NCBI GenBank assembly: GCA_964467615.1
Contig: CAYXRK010000006.1
Coordinates: 1 to 59,088, forward strand
Length of the DNA stretch: 59,088 bases
Origin: CAYXRK01 sp964467615
GTDB lineage: Bacteria; Hydrogenedentota; Hydrogenedentia; Hydrogenedentales; GCA-2746185
Direction of reading: 5' to 3'
Every line of letters starts with the position of its first letter. Position 1 is the stretch's first letter. Both the position numbers and the translations under genes were made by a program. Below the pieces are notes generated by a model. That model ran no database searches. It was given only the letters and a program-made list of their open reading frames with translations, and was not told the origin of the DNA. Below, in pieces: positions 26,559 through 35,200 of this stretch.

Positions 26559-27665
26559 ATGAAGGTCACCATTTCCAGAAACGATTTGCTTGACGCGGCG
26601 AACAAGGTAAAAACAATCGTCTCAAGCAAATCCGCGCTTCCGATACTTTCGCACGTGCTGCTCGAAGCGGAAGGCAACACGCTAAAACTTTCGGCAACGG
26701 ACCTGAAGGTAAGTATCGAATGTTCCGTCGACTGCACTGTGCACAAGTCCGGATCGATGACGATGTCGGCGGCGCGCATGGTGTCGATCGTTTCCGAACT
26801 TCCCGATGCCGACATAACCTTTGAACTTGGCGACAACAACGTCATATCGCTCGAGTGCGGAAAAATCCAGACCAAGCTTTACAGTATGTCACCCGATGAG
26901 TTTCCGCCAATTCGCGATTTCAGCGGTATTGAGCCAATCATCCTGCCGCAAAATGTTCTTCGAGATATATTCCTCAAGACGAGTTTTGCAATCTGCACAG
27001 ATCAAGCACGGTACAACTTGACCGGGCTTCTCCTTGAAATGAAGGAGGGGAAACTCATTTCCGTTGCTACAGACGGCAGAAGAATGAGTTTAGTCACCGA
27101 GAGCGAGAGTGCCGCAGAAGGGTTGGCGTTTAAGGTCATCATTCCCGGAAAGCTGATTCACGAATTGGAACGGCTTCTTTCATCGGACGAGGACGTGAAG
27201 GTGTATATCGACGAGAACCAAGCGGCGTTTGCTTTTGATTCGATGCGCTTAGTGACGCAACTTATCGAGGGAAATTTTCCGAATTACGAAATGGTTGTGC
27301 CCAAAAAACACGACAAAGAAGTCGTAGTAGGGACTGCGGCGTTTACCGAAGGCATGCGGCGTACCCGAACGATGACCAACGATAAATTTAACTCCGTGAA
27401 AATCATTGTGGACAGTGGCGCCATGACCCTTCGCGTAAGCACGCCCGAGGTGGGGGAGTACGAAGAAGAACTTCCGATAGAGTATTCGGGCGAAAAGGTG
27501 GAAATCGCGTTCAATCCGGATTTTGTTCTTGACGTGTTACGACATATTGATACGGAGAAGGCGATATTTCTGCTGAAGGACGCGATGAGTCCTGGAGTGA
27601 TAAAGCCGTACAACGAGGCCCCGAGCGATACCTACGTCAATGTTGTAATGCCCATCAGGCTCTAG
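26559..27665 (+). CDS. dnaN: DNA polymerase III beta subunit (sliding clamp)
   Basis: Ring-shaped dimeric processivity clamp that tethers the replicase to DNA. At 368 residues it is the normal length with three repeated clamp folds. Typical segments are SSKSALPILSHVLLEA, the LYSMSPDEFPPI loop, NLTGLLLEMKEGKLISVATD, FPNYEMVVP and the C-terminal VMPIRL. GGGGGAAG precedes the ATG by 8 nt. It follows the candidate oriC and is followed after 8 nt by a cheX-like gene. Its codon use is less GC-extreme than that of neighbours, which is common for conserved ori-proximal genes. Confidence 0.97.
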   Translation: MKVTISRNDLLDAANKVKTIVSSKSALPILSHVLLEAEGNTLKLSATDLKVSIECSVDCTVHKSGSMTMSAARMVSIVSELPDADITFELGDNNVISLECGKIQTKLYSMSPDEFPPIRDFSGIEPIILPQNVLRDIFLKTSFAICTDQARYNLTGLLLEMKEGKLISVATDGRRMSLVTESESAAEGLAFKVIIPGKLIHELERLLSSDEDVKVYIDENQAAFAFDSMRLVTQLIEGNFPNYEMVVPKKHDKEVVVGTAAFTEGMRRTRTMTNDKFNSVKIIVDSGAMTLRVSTPEVGEYEEELPIEYSGEKVEIAFNPDFVLDVLRHIDTEKAIFLLKDAMSPGVIKPYNEAPSDTYVNVVMPIRL

Positions 27666-27673
27666 AGTGTGTG

Positions 27674-28156
27674 ATGGCCGCGATTAACCCTGAGTTTGTA
27701 GTGCCGTTCTTGGACGCAACACAAAGCACGTTTCGCTTGATGATGAACCGCGAAGTGCGCAGGACGGATGTATACATCAAGAGGAACCACGTGATGTTTG
27801 GCGATATATCAGGGGCGATTGGACTGTCCGGACATGACGTTTGCGGTACTGCCAGTATCAGTCTCCCCGCGCCGCTCGCGATCGCCTGTGTGTGCGACAT
27901 GCTGAGCGAGACCAAAGAGAACGTGAGCGATTTGATCATCCGTGACGGCGTGGGTGAGATGATCAACATGATCGCGGGAGGCGCAAAGACGACCCTTGGT
28001 GGCACGAGGTACCGCTTCGACATCAGCCTGCCGATGATTATATCCGGCCGTGGACATGAGATTTACCACAAGGAAGGCACGACGTGGCTGTCCACGATTT
28101 TCGAAACGAAGGACAAGGGCGAGTTCTCGGTCGGCGTCTGCGTCAACGATCTTTAG
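27674..28156 (+). CDS. CheX-like chemotaxis phosphatase domain protein
   Basis: A 160-residue CheX/CheC-fold protein. The GEMINMIAGGAKTTL helix matches the E-x-x-N motif with which CheX and CheC dephosphorylate CheY-P, followed by LPMIISGRGHEI as in CheX. It could act on a CheY-like receiver controlling motility or another output; no chemotaxis genes are near. ATG 27674 is used, with a GTG directly before it also in frame. It lies 8 nt after dnaN, so it is probably cotranscribed. Its TAG stop overlaps the TAA stop of the convergent sulfotransferase gene. Confidence 0.82.
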   Translation: MAAINPEFVVPFLDATQSTFRLMMNREVRRTDVYIKRNHVMFGDISGAIGLSGHDVCGTASISLPAPLAIACVCDMLSETKENVSDLIIRDGVGEMINMIAGGAKTTLGGTRYRFDISLPMIISGRGHEIYHKEGTTWLSTIFETKDKGEFSVGVCVNDL

Positions 28157-29148
28157 GCACTGCTTTGCCCTGGCCGATCTATTTGATCCGTCGGCAGGCC
28201 AATGGCCCTCATCGCCCGCTTGAGAACCACAAAGCACGGTTTTAGCGTCGGGTGATACGCTATGAGAAAACATGTGTTCACCGCTTCGTTCTTGACGCGA
28301 AGGAGTTTCGGGCAATCAGCCAGGCTGGTGTCGTCGTATCCGTTCTCCTGTAAAACGCGGCCCATCATTGAATTCATTACCCAGCGTTGGGCCACGCTGG
28401 CGTCTTGCTTCCACGCTTGAATGCGCGATGGGTCGAGTTCCGCGGAGGCCTTCTCCTTCCACTCCGCCTCCCAATTTGGAATCGGCCCGATGGCCGCTCC
28501 GGGCTGTAGCTGGTTAGGTTCAAAGCCGACGCCGATGAAATTGGACACATCGCGTAGCGTGTTCTCGGTGTCCATGAGCAGTTCTTCGTAACGGATTTCG
28601 AGGATTCGTTCCGGGTACCGCTGACGAAAACGCGCCATCCGCTTGATGCACCAGCGCCAATTGCGTGCGTGTCGGCGCAGGTTGCTGTGCGTCCACGGCG
28701 CGCGCAGCAACGACAAGACGGCGTCCCTCCCGTCGCGGACGATGTGAACTATTTTTGCGTCGGGATACCAATCGAGGATTCGCGGGATCTTGGTGATGTG
28801 CGCCGGTGTTTTCTCCGCGATGATGCGCGCGCCGTTGCGCGCGGCATAAAGCCCGAGCGCATGCGAGTAGACGTCGCGCCAGGAACACGCCTTGCGATCA
28901 AGCAGCGGCGCGAAATCGTCCATCGAAAGGCCTAAGTCCTGCACTCGTGGCGACGCTAATAACGCGCCGATGATCGTATGGAGGTCGTTCTGATCTGTCG
29001 GCGTTGCCGCGCGCGGAACGACCTGATCGAAGAAATGCGTCTCGGGTGTTGCGGCGATCTGTGTATGCCGACCGAGCAACGTCGCGAGGAGCGTCGTGCC
29101 GGATCGGGCAAAGCCGACGATGAATACGAGTTGGGGCGGCGGGGTCAC
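28153..29148 (-). CDS. Sulfotransferase family protein
   Basis: Transfers sulfate from PAPS to an unidentified acceptor. The 5'-phosphosulfate loop VGFARSGTTLLATLLG lies near the N-terminus and the 3'-phosphate motif IVHIVRDGRDAVLSLL about 120 residues later. The substrate region and the C-terminal GxxW-like GAAIGPIPNWEAEWKEK also fit bacterial Sulfotransfer_3-type proteins. Start GTG 29148 places the PAPS loop at the usual distance; an in-frame TTG at 29169 is also possible. No signal peptide. Surface glycan or lipid sulfation is a guess. Confidence 0.85.
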   Translation of the reverse strand: MTPPPQLVFIVGFARSGTTLLATLLGRHTQIAATPETHFFDQVVPRAATPTDQNDLHTIIGALLASPRVQDLGLSMDDFAPLLDRKACSWRDVYSHALGLYAARNGARIIAEKTPAHITKIPRILDWYPDAKIVHIVRDGRDAVLSLLRAPWTHSNLRRHARNWRWCIKRMARFRQRYPERILEIRYEELLMDTENTLRDVSNFIGVGFEPNQLQPGAAIGPIPNWEAEWKEKASAELDPSRIQAWKQDASVAQRWVMNSMMGRVLQENGYDDTSLADCPKLLRVKNEAVNTCFLIAYHPTLKPCFVVLKRAMRAIGLPTDQIDRPGQSSA

Positions 29149-29192
29149 GCGCCCAGAGTACAAGAGCAACGCGGCCCGCTGCGACTACGACA

Positions 29193-29963
29193 TCAGAACT
29201 TACGGTCGCCGGACAAAATCCCGCCGATCAGGTTACCACCCAGGCCTGCGACGCCCTTCTTTTCTTCGCGCGATCCCCTCGACGCGGCGACGATGCGGTC
29301 GGCCAGGCGCGAGAACGGCAGGGTCTGGAGATACACCAAGCCGGGGCCGGTCAACGTGGCGAGGAAGAGGCCTTCGCCGCCGAACAGCGCGTTTTTGAAC
29401 CCGCCGACCATCTGGATGTCGTAGCTGACCGAGGGCGCAAAGGCAACGAGGCAGCCGGTATCGACGCGCAGGGTTTCCCCGGATTGTAGCGTCTTCTGGA
29501 CGATTGTGCCGCCCGCGTGTATGAACGCGAGGCCGTCGCCCTCGAGGCGCTGGAGGATGAACCCTTCGCCGCCGAAAATGCCCGCGCCGATTTTCTTCGT
29601 GAACGCGATTTCGATTTCGACGCCTCTCGCCGCACAGAGGAAACCGTCCTTCTGGCAGAGGAACTTTCCGCCGAGCGGGCCTAGATCGAGCGGGATGATT
29701 TTGCCGGGGTAGGGCGCGGCGAAGGCGACGCGCGACTTGCCGCTGCCGTTGCACAGGAACGTCGTGATGAAAAACGACTCACCCGTGACGATGCGCTTAA
29801 AGCCCTGGAAGAGGCCGCCGCCTGTGCTGGTTTGCATCTCGATGCCTTGCTCCATGTAGAGCATCGCGCCGGCCTCGGCCCGCACGCCTTCGCCGGGGTC
29901 GAGTTCGACCTCGACCATTTGCATATCATCGCCGTAGATTTTGTAGTCGATTGCGTCCGCCAT
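29193..29963 (-). CDS. AIM24/TIGR00266 family protein
   Basis: A 256-residue protein of the AIM24 family (TIGR00266), a beta-rich fold related to tryptophan RNA-binding attenuator-like proteins. Characteristic are VEVELDPGEGVRAEAGAMLYM near residue 17, the GGLFQGFKRIVTGESFFITTF segment split by small residues, and the late GEGLFLATLTGPG. Bacterial function is unknown; the yeast homologue is mitochondrial. GGGAG stands 9 nt before the ATG. The C-terminal tail is Gly-rich. Confidence 0.88.
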   Translation of the reverse strand: MADAIDYKIYGDDMQMVEVELDPGEGVRAEAGAMLYMEQGIEMQTSTGGGLFQGFKRIVTGESFFITTFLCNGSGKSRVAFAAPYPGKIIPLDLGPLGGKFLCQKDGFLCAARGVEIEIAFTKKIGAGIFGGEGFILQRLEGDGLAFIHAGGTIVQKTLQSGETLRVDTGCLVAFAPSVSYDIQMVGGFKNALFGGEGLFLATLTGPGLVYLQTLPFSRLADRIVAASRGSREEKKGVAGLGGNLIGGILSGDRKF

Positions 29964-30119
29964 GTTGAGAGTCTCCCTTAGCCGCGAATGAATAACTATA
30001 GGTACTGGAACGCCGTCGAGTAAAGTCGCAAACGCGCGCCGGTTTCGTCGAAACGGGCGCTACTGAAAGCGAGTAATGTAGTACCATGTCAAGTTCATAC
30101 AGTTATCGAGGAGAGACGA

Positions 30120-30857
30120 ATGGCGAGTCAGGAACACGCAGGCAAGATCGCGCTGGTGACGGGCGCGAACAAGGGTATCGGACTGGAAATAGCTCGGCAG
30201 TTGGGCAAGCGCGGCGTGCGGGTGTTGGTGGGGGCGCGCGACGCTGGCCGGGGGAAGGCGGCGGCGGATGCATTGAAGGCGGAAGGCATCGATGCGCGCT
30301 TTGTGGAATTGGATGTAACGAACCAGGCGACGATCGACGCGGCGGCGAAGCTCGTGGAGAAGGAGTTCGGCAAGCTCGATATTTTGGTGAACAACGCGGG
30401 CATCGCAATCGAGAGGGACCCGCCGAGCACGGTACCGCTGGACGCGGTGCGCAAGACCTACGACACGAACGTGTTCGGGGTGATCGCGCTCACGCAGGCC
30501 ATGTTGCCGCTGATCAAGAAGTCGGCTGCGGGGCGGATCGTGAATTTGTCGAGCGGTCTCGGATCGTTGGCGCAACACTCCGGCCCGAACTCGCCCTTTG
30601 CGAACTTTCTGTTCCTCGCGTACAACTCGTCGAAGACGGCGCTGAACGCCGTGACGGTGCAGTTTGCAAACGAGCTGCGCAATACGCCGATCAAGGTGAA
30701 CGCGGCGGACCCGGGTTACGTCGCGACGGACCTGAACAATCACTCGGGGCCGAGGACGGTCGAGCAAGGGGCGACCGCGCCGGTACGCCTCGCGCTGCTC
30801 GACGCCGACGGCCCGACGGGCGGCTACTTCAACGAAGACGGCGTAGTGCCGTGGTAG
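30120..30857 (+). CDS. Short-chain dehydrogenase/reductase
   Basis: A 245-residue NAD(P)-dependent oxidoreductase of the carbonyl-reductase-like SDR type. The cofactor motif TGANKGIG is at 15-22, NNAGIA near 90, the catalytic Ser in VNLSSGLGSL and the catalytic YNSSK near 170. The SDR motif ends PGYVATDLN. A strong GAGGAGAG ribosome site precedes the ATG. It is monocistronic, and its substrate cannot be predicted. Confidence 0.92.
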   Translation: MASQEHAGKIALVTGANKGIGLEIARQLGKRGVRVLVGARDAGRGKAAADALKAEGIDARFVELDVTNQATIDAAAKLVEKEFGKLDILVNNAGIAIERDPPSTVPLDAVRKTYDTNVFGVIALTQAMLPLIKKSAAGRIVNLSSGLGSLAQHSGPNSPFANFLFLAYNSSKTALNAVTVQFANELRNTPIKVNAADPGYVATDLNNHSGPRTVEQGATAPVRLALLDADGPTGGYFNEDGVVPW

Positions 30858-30870
30858 GATTACCTCGGGT

Positions 30871-31095
30871 CTAGTCCGCAAGTTTTCGCAGCGTTTCGCG
30901 ATGATCGCGCATGATTGTCTCCGCCTCGTCCATCTGGTGCCCGAAATCCGAGTCACATGGCGTAAGCTCGATACCATGTGGCGTCTCCGTGAGATACAAC
31001 GTATCGCCGACTTGTACGCGAAGTTTAGCCACAATCGCCTTGGGCAATACGATACCCAGGAAGTTCCCGATGGATGTAATCTTTACCGTTGCCAT
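30871..31095 (-). CDS. AbrB/MazE-type DNA-binding protein (orphan antitoxin-like)
   Basis: A 74-residue swapped-hairpin AbrB protein. The ITSIGNFLGIVLPKAIVAKL segment is the DNA-binding loop, followed by VGDTLYLTETPHGIELTP and a helical tail with a DEAETIMRDHRETLRKL pattern. That tail is typical of antitoxins paired with Doc/Fic death-on-curing toxins. No toxin gene follows: the next gene downstream is the convergent SDR. It may be a solitary remnant or regulator. Confidence 0.78.
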   Translation of the reverse strand: MATVKITSIGNFLGIVLPKAIVAKLRVQVGDTLYLTETPHGIELTPCDSDFGHQMDEAETIMRDHRETLRKLAD

Positions 31096-31144
31096 GCGCG
31101 GTCTCGGACAATCCCGCTTCTTATGCAGACCGAAAAATGCAGGC

Positions 31145-34006
31145 CTATAACTTCGATTTCAAGTACTTTCCCGTGTAGCTGCGTCTGTTCGCCGCTAGTT
31201 CCTTGGGCGTCCCCGTCGCGACGATACGGCCGCCAGCGTCGCCGCCTTCGGGGCCGAGGTCGATGATCCAATCGGCGGTTTTGATGACGTCGAGGTTGTG
31301 CTCGATGACGATGACGGTGTTGCCCGAGTCGACGAGGCGATGAAGCACTTGCAGCAGCTTGTCGACGTCGTAGGCGTGGAGGCCGGTGGTCGGCTCATCG
31401 AGGATGTAGAGGGTGCGGCCGGTTTGGCGGCGCGCGAGTTCGGTGGCGAGTTTGACGCGTTGCGCCTCGCCGCCGGAGAGGGTAGTGGCGGCCTGGCCGA
31501 GGCGGATGTAGCCAAGACCCACGTCGTTCAGCGTGACGATTTTGTCGTAGGCGGCCGGGATATTTCGGAAGAACTCACAGCCTTCCTCGACGGTCATGTT
31601 GAGGACTTCGGCGATGTTCTTGCCTTTGTACATGATTTCGAGCGTGTCCCGGTTGTAGCGTGCACCCTTGCAGACTTCGCAGGGCACGTACACGTCGGGC
31701 AGGAAGTGCATTTCGATGGTGATGAGGCCGTTGCCTTCGCAGTGCTCGCAGCGGCCGCCTTTGACGTTGAAGCTGAACCGGCCCGGTTTGTAACCGCGGG
31801 CGCGCGCCTCGGCGGTTCGCGTGAATAGATCGCGGATCGGCGCGAAGAGGCCGGTGTAGGTGGCGGGATTGCTCCGCGGCGTGCGGCCAATGGCCGATTG
31901 GTCTATGTCGATGACCTTGTCTATGTGCTCGAGGCCCTCGATGCTGTCGTGTTTGCCGGGGCGCATGCGCGTCGAGTCGTGCAACGCGCGCATCGCGGCG
32001 GGGTAAAGCGTGTCGTTCACGAGGCTTGATTTGCCCGAGCCGGAGACGCCCGTGACGCAGACGAACACGCCGAGGGGAAACTCGACGTCGATCTTGTGAA
32101 GATTGTGGTGTTCGGCCTTGCGGATGATCAGCGCTTTCCCGTTGCGCCGGCGATAATGTTCGGGCGCGTGGATTTGAAGCGTCCCCGCGAGGTACTTGCC
32201 TGTCATCGATTTCTTGTTTGCCTCGACCTGTTTCGGCGTGCCCTGCGCGATGATTTCGCCGCCGTGGATGCCCGCGCCGACGCCGAGATCGATCACGTGA
32301 TCGGCAGTGCGGATCGTGTCCTCGTCGTGTTCAACGACAATGACGGTGTTCCCCAGATCGCGCAATCGCTTGAGCGTCCCGATGAGCTTGTCGTTGTCGC
32401 GCTGGTGCAGGCCGATGCTGGGCTCGTCGAGGATATACAGCACGCCCACGAGGCCCGCGCCGATTTGCGTGGCGAGGCGGATGCGCTGCGATTCGCCGCC
32501 GGAGAGCGAGCCCGCGTGGCGATCCATCGTGAGGTAGTCCAGGCCGACGCTGACGAGGAACCCGAGGCGCTCGCGGATTTCCTTGAGCACGCGCTCGGCG
32601 ATCACCTTTTGCGTCTTCGTTAGCTTGACGTCGCGGAAAAACGCGTCGGCCTCGCCGATGGACATGGCGGTCACGCTGAGAATGTTCTTGTCGCCTATGC
32701 GGACCCCCAGCGACTCGGGGCGAAGGCGCGCGCCGTTGCAGGCGCGGCAGGGGCGCGTGGCCATGAATTGCGAGATGAGTTCGCGTTGCAAGTTCGAGGT
32801 CGTTTCGCGGAAGCGGCGCTCGAGGTTGGGTACGACGCCCTCGAACGGCTTGCTGACCTCGTAGGACGAGCGCTGATCTTTGCTCGAATACGAAAACGCG
32901 ATCTCGTCCTCGCCGGACCCGTAGAGGATGATGTGGCGGAACGGCTCCGGCAGTTTTCGCCAGGGAGTGTCGAAGTTTTTCTTGTAGTGATCGGCCACGC
33001 AGCGGAGCGCGCGTTTGTACCAGCCGTCGAGCAGCTTGCGCATGTTCCACGCGCGGATTGCGCCTTTGTCGAGCGAGAGCGACGCGTCCGGAACGACCAA
33101 CTCGGGGTCGATTTCCATCGTGGTGCCCAGGCCGGTGCAGTCCGGGCACGCGCCGTGCGGGCTGTTGAACGAGAACATCCGCGGCGCAAGTTCCTCGAAG
33201 CTGATGCCGCAATCGACGCACGCGAAATGCTCGCTTTGGAGCGTCTCGGTCACTTTCTTGTCCGCACCCTCGGCCCAAATGCGGATGATGCCCTGGGCCA
33301 GTTTCAGGCTCGTCTCGACCGAATCCGTCACGCGCTTGCGAATGCCGCTCTTCACCAGGATGCGGTCGATCACGACGTCGATGTCATGCTTAACGTAGCG
33401 CTCGAGGTCGAGCTTCATCGCCTCGTCCACGTCCTTGAACTCGCCATCGAGCCGCACGCGGACGTAGCCTTGGCGCTTCACGTCCTCGAACAACTTTTGG
33501 TACGTGCCCTTACGCTGGCGCACAAGCGGCGAAAGCAGTTGCACGCGCGTGCCTTCCGGCAACGCGAGGATGCCGTCGACGATGGTCTGCGGCGTCTGCG
33601 ACTCGATGACCTTGCCGCACGTTGGGCAATGCGGCGTGCCGATGCGTGCGAAGAGCAATCGCAGATAGTCATAAATTTCCGTGACGGTCCCGACCGTCGA
33701 GCGCGGGTTGCGGTGCGTGGTTTTCTGTTCGATCGAGATGGCCGGACTGAGGCCCTCGATGTAGTCCACGTCGGGCTTGTCCATCTGATCGAGGAACTGC
33801 CGCGCATACGCGGACAGGCTCTCGACGTAGCGGCGCTGGCCCTCGGCGTAAATCGTGTCGAACGCGAGGCTCGATTTGCCTGATCCGCTCAGCCCGGTGA
33901 TGACGATCAGCTTATCGCGCGGGATGGTGACGTTGATGTTCTTAAGATTGTGCTCGCGCGCTCCCTTGATGACGATGGAATCGAGCGGCTTGGTGCGGAC
34001 TGGCAT
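31145..34006 (-). CDS. uvrA: Excinuclease ABC subunit A
   Basis: Damage-recognition ATPase of nucleotide excision repair. Two ABC modules are seen: Walker A motifs GLSGSGKSSLAF and GVSGSGKSSLVN, and signatures LSGGESQRIRLA and LSGGEAQRVKLA. Two zinc modules are also seen: CVDCG...CPDCTGLG in the first half and CEHCEGNG...CEVCKGARYN in the second. At 953 residues the length is normal. Start ATG 34006 has AAGGA 8 nt upstream. uvrB and uvrC are not nearby. Confidence 0.97.
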   Translation of the reverse strand: MPVRTKPLDSIVIKGAREHNLKNINVTIPRDKLIVITGLSGSGKSSLAFDTIYAEGQRRYVESLSAYARQFLDQMDKPDVDYIEGLSPAISIEQKTTHRNPRSTVGTVTEIYDYLRLLFARIGTPHCPTCGKVIESQTPQTIVDGILALPEGTRVQLLSPLVRQRKGTYQKLFEDVKRQGYVRVRLDGEFKDVDEAMKLDLERYVKHDIDVVIDRILVKSGIRKRVTDSVETSLKLAQGIIRIWAEGADKKVTETLQSEHFACVDCGISFEELAPRMFSFNSPHGACPDCTGLGTTMEIDPELVVPDASLSLDKGAIRAWNMRKLLDGWYKRALRCVADHYKKNFDTPWRKLPEPFRHIILYGSGEDEIAFSYSSKDQRSSYEVSKPFEGVVPNLERRFRETTSNLQRELISQFMATRPCRACNGARLRPESLGVRIGDKNILSVTAMSIGEADAFFRDVKLTKTQKVIAERVLKEIRERLGFLVSVGLDYLTMDRHAGSLSGGESQRIRLATQIGAGLVGVLYILDEPSIGLHQRDNDKLIGTLKRLRDLGNTVIVVEHDEDTIRTADHVIDLGVGAGIHGGEIIAQGTPKQVEANKKSMTGKYLAGTLQIHAPEHYRRRNGKALIIRKAEHHNLHKIDVEFPLGVFVCVTGVSGSGKSSLVNDTLYPAAMRALHDSTRMRPGKHDSIEGLEHIDKVIDIDQSAIGRTPRSNPATYTGLFAPIRDLFTRTAEARARGYKPGRFSFNVKGGRCEHCEGNGLITIEMHFLPDVYVPCEVCKGARYNRDTLEIMYKGKNIAEVLNMTVEEGCEFFRNIPAAYDKIVTLNDVGLGYIRLGQAATTLSGGEAQRVKLATELARRQTGRTLYILDEPTTGLHAYDVDKLLQVLHRLVDSGNTVIVIEHNLDVIKTADWIIDLGPEGGDAGGRIVATGTPKELAANRRSYTGKYLKSKL

Positions 34007-34106
34007 GAAGGGATCCTTCAAAGCGGACTGCTGCTAGAATGTTCAGATAGCGCGGCGCATCATAGCAGACGGATGATGAGGTTTCATCAAACGCGCGGCG
34101 GGCGGG

Positions 34107-34670
34107 CTACATTCCCGACTGGGCTTCCTGCCAGACCTTCTCCAGCCCGCGCTCGCCTATGAACCGGTCGAGATCGGCGCGCGCAATCAGATCGCCCGAG
34201 GCGGCAAGTATCGATCGAATGTCCCGCAGATGCTTCTCCGAGCTGCCTTCGCGGAAGTATTCGAGCTTGCGCACGATGACGTATTCCGGCGGGGCGACGG
34301 GAAGAATCGGTCCCTCGAACTCGATCCGCCGAACATTGGCAAGCCCCCAAGCGTGCAAGGGATCCGATCCGGCAATGTAGACATCCGCCTTGAAGCCGGA
34401 TGCCGAGTGAACAAGGTTGAAGTGGCCGCGTTGTTCGCGACGAGACTCGACGACGATTATTTCTTCCGGCGGGCAATAAAATTCAGTGGAGGGAAATATG
34501 TCGTGGAGCCGTGCGATATGCGCGCGGTCCAGGACGACTACCAGATCGATGTCGTGCGTGAGCCGCGGCTCTCCGTACAGGATGACCGCTACACTCCCGG
34601 TCACCATGTACCGCGCGCCCAGCGTGTCCATTCCGCGTGTGAAGAGCAGGAACGGATTAGCTTCGGGCAT
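34107..34670 (-). CDS. Nucleotidyltransferase-fold protein (AbiEii/DUF6036-like)
   Basis: A 187-residue protein with the polymerase-beta-type nucleotidyltransferase signature: TGSVAVILYGEPR followed by THDIDLVV, i.e. GS...DxD. A third carboxylate in KADVYIAGSDP fits the family. Related proteins act as toxins of AbiE/MenT-type systems or modify unknown substrates. It overlaps the preceding 61-residue gene by 14 nt in another frame, so the two are translated together. No signal peptide or membrane segment. Confidence 0.75.
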   Translation of the reverse strand: MPEANPFLLFTRGMDTLGARYMVTGSVAVILYGEPRLTHDIDLVVVLDRAHIARLHDIFPSTEFYCPPEEIIVVESRREQRGHFNLVHSASGFKADVYIAGSDPLHAWGLANVRRIEFEGPILPVAPPEYVIVRKLEYFREGSSEKHLRDIRSILAASGDLIARADLDRFIGERGLEKVWQEAQSGM

Positions 34671-34842
34671 AGAGGAACGCCTCGCGCACCGCGGCCTGCA
34701 CCTGGTCTTCAGTCCAATCGGGATGCTGCGCCCGTAGCCCCGCCGCCTTCAGCTTCCGCGCCGTGTGATACAGCATCACCGCCGCATCGAGCCGTTGCGC
34801 GGGCGTCATCGCCTTGATAATTCGAAGTTGTTCGCTATCCAC
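34657..34842 (-). CDS. Small helical partner of the nucleotidyltransferase
   Basis: A 61-residue, Ala/Arg-rich, predicted all-helical protein with the pattern AMTPAQRLDAAVMLYHTAR and a WTEDQVQAAVREAFLYA tail. It is not assigned to a named family from sequence alone. It is the first gene of a pair; the 14-nt overlap with the nucleotidyltransferase suggests a complex, possibly toxin-antitoxin-like. That is inference from architecture. Confidence 0.6.
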   Translation of the reverse strand: MDSEQLRIIKAMTPAQRLDAAVMLYHTARKLKAAGLRAQHPDWTEDQVQAAVREAFLYARS

Positions 34843-35200
34843 GCTCGCCGTCCCCGAAAGTTTCGTGGCATGGGCTTCCAGTCCATGTCGCTACCCCAGA
34901 TTTCGCTACCCGGTCCTCGCGCGCCGGGAGTATATCAAGCGCGACAACTCGGTTCGGTTGCGCACCGCGCCATCCGCAGTGAAAGCGTGCGGCAATACGC
35001 GGGAGAATTCCAGCCGATTGAGGTAGTCGCAGTTTGCGACCACCACGTCCTCGTCCTCGACGGGTACAGGCGGATCCGAACAATTTCATTCTAAGGACAG
35101 AACACGTCCCAGACAAGAGTGCGTCCCCGGCCCCAGGCGAAATTGATAGTGCCGGTATCCCGCGCGGTACACTTTGACGTTAACCGATTGGCAACCGAAA
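34843..35200. other. 358-bp spacer with short inverted repeats and a promoter
   Basis: No gene recognised. It contains a CATGG/CCATG inverted repeat at 34869-34887 and a GGACAGAACACGTCC-type sequence near 35094. A promoter-like TTGATA (35143-35148) / TACACT (35168-35173) pair has a long 19-bp spacer before the ComEA-like gene. Confidence 0.45.

Noticed and set aside
34765..35094. 109-codon plus-strand frame after the nucleotidyltransferase pair
   Set aside because: Begins antisense to the small partner gene and has no domain or ribosome site.
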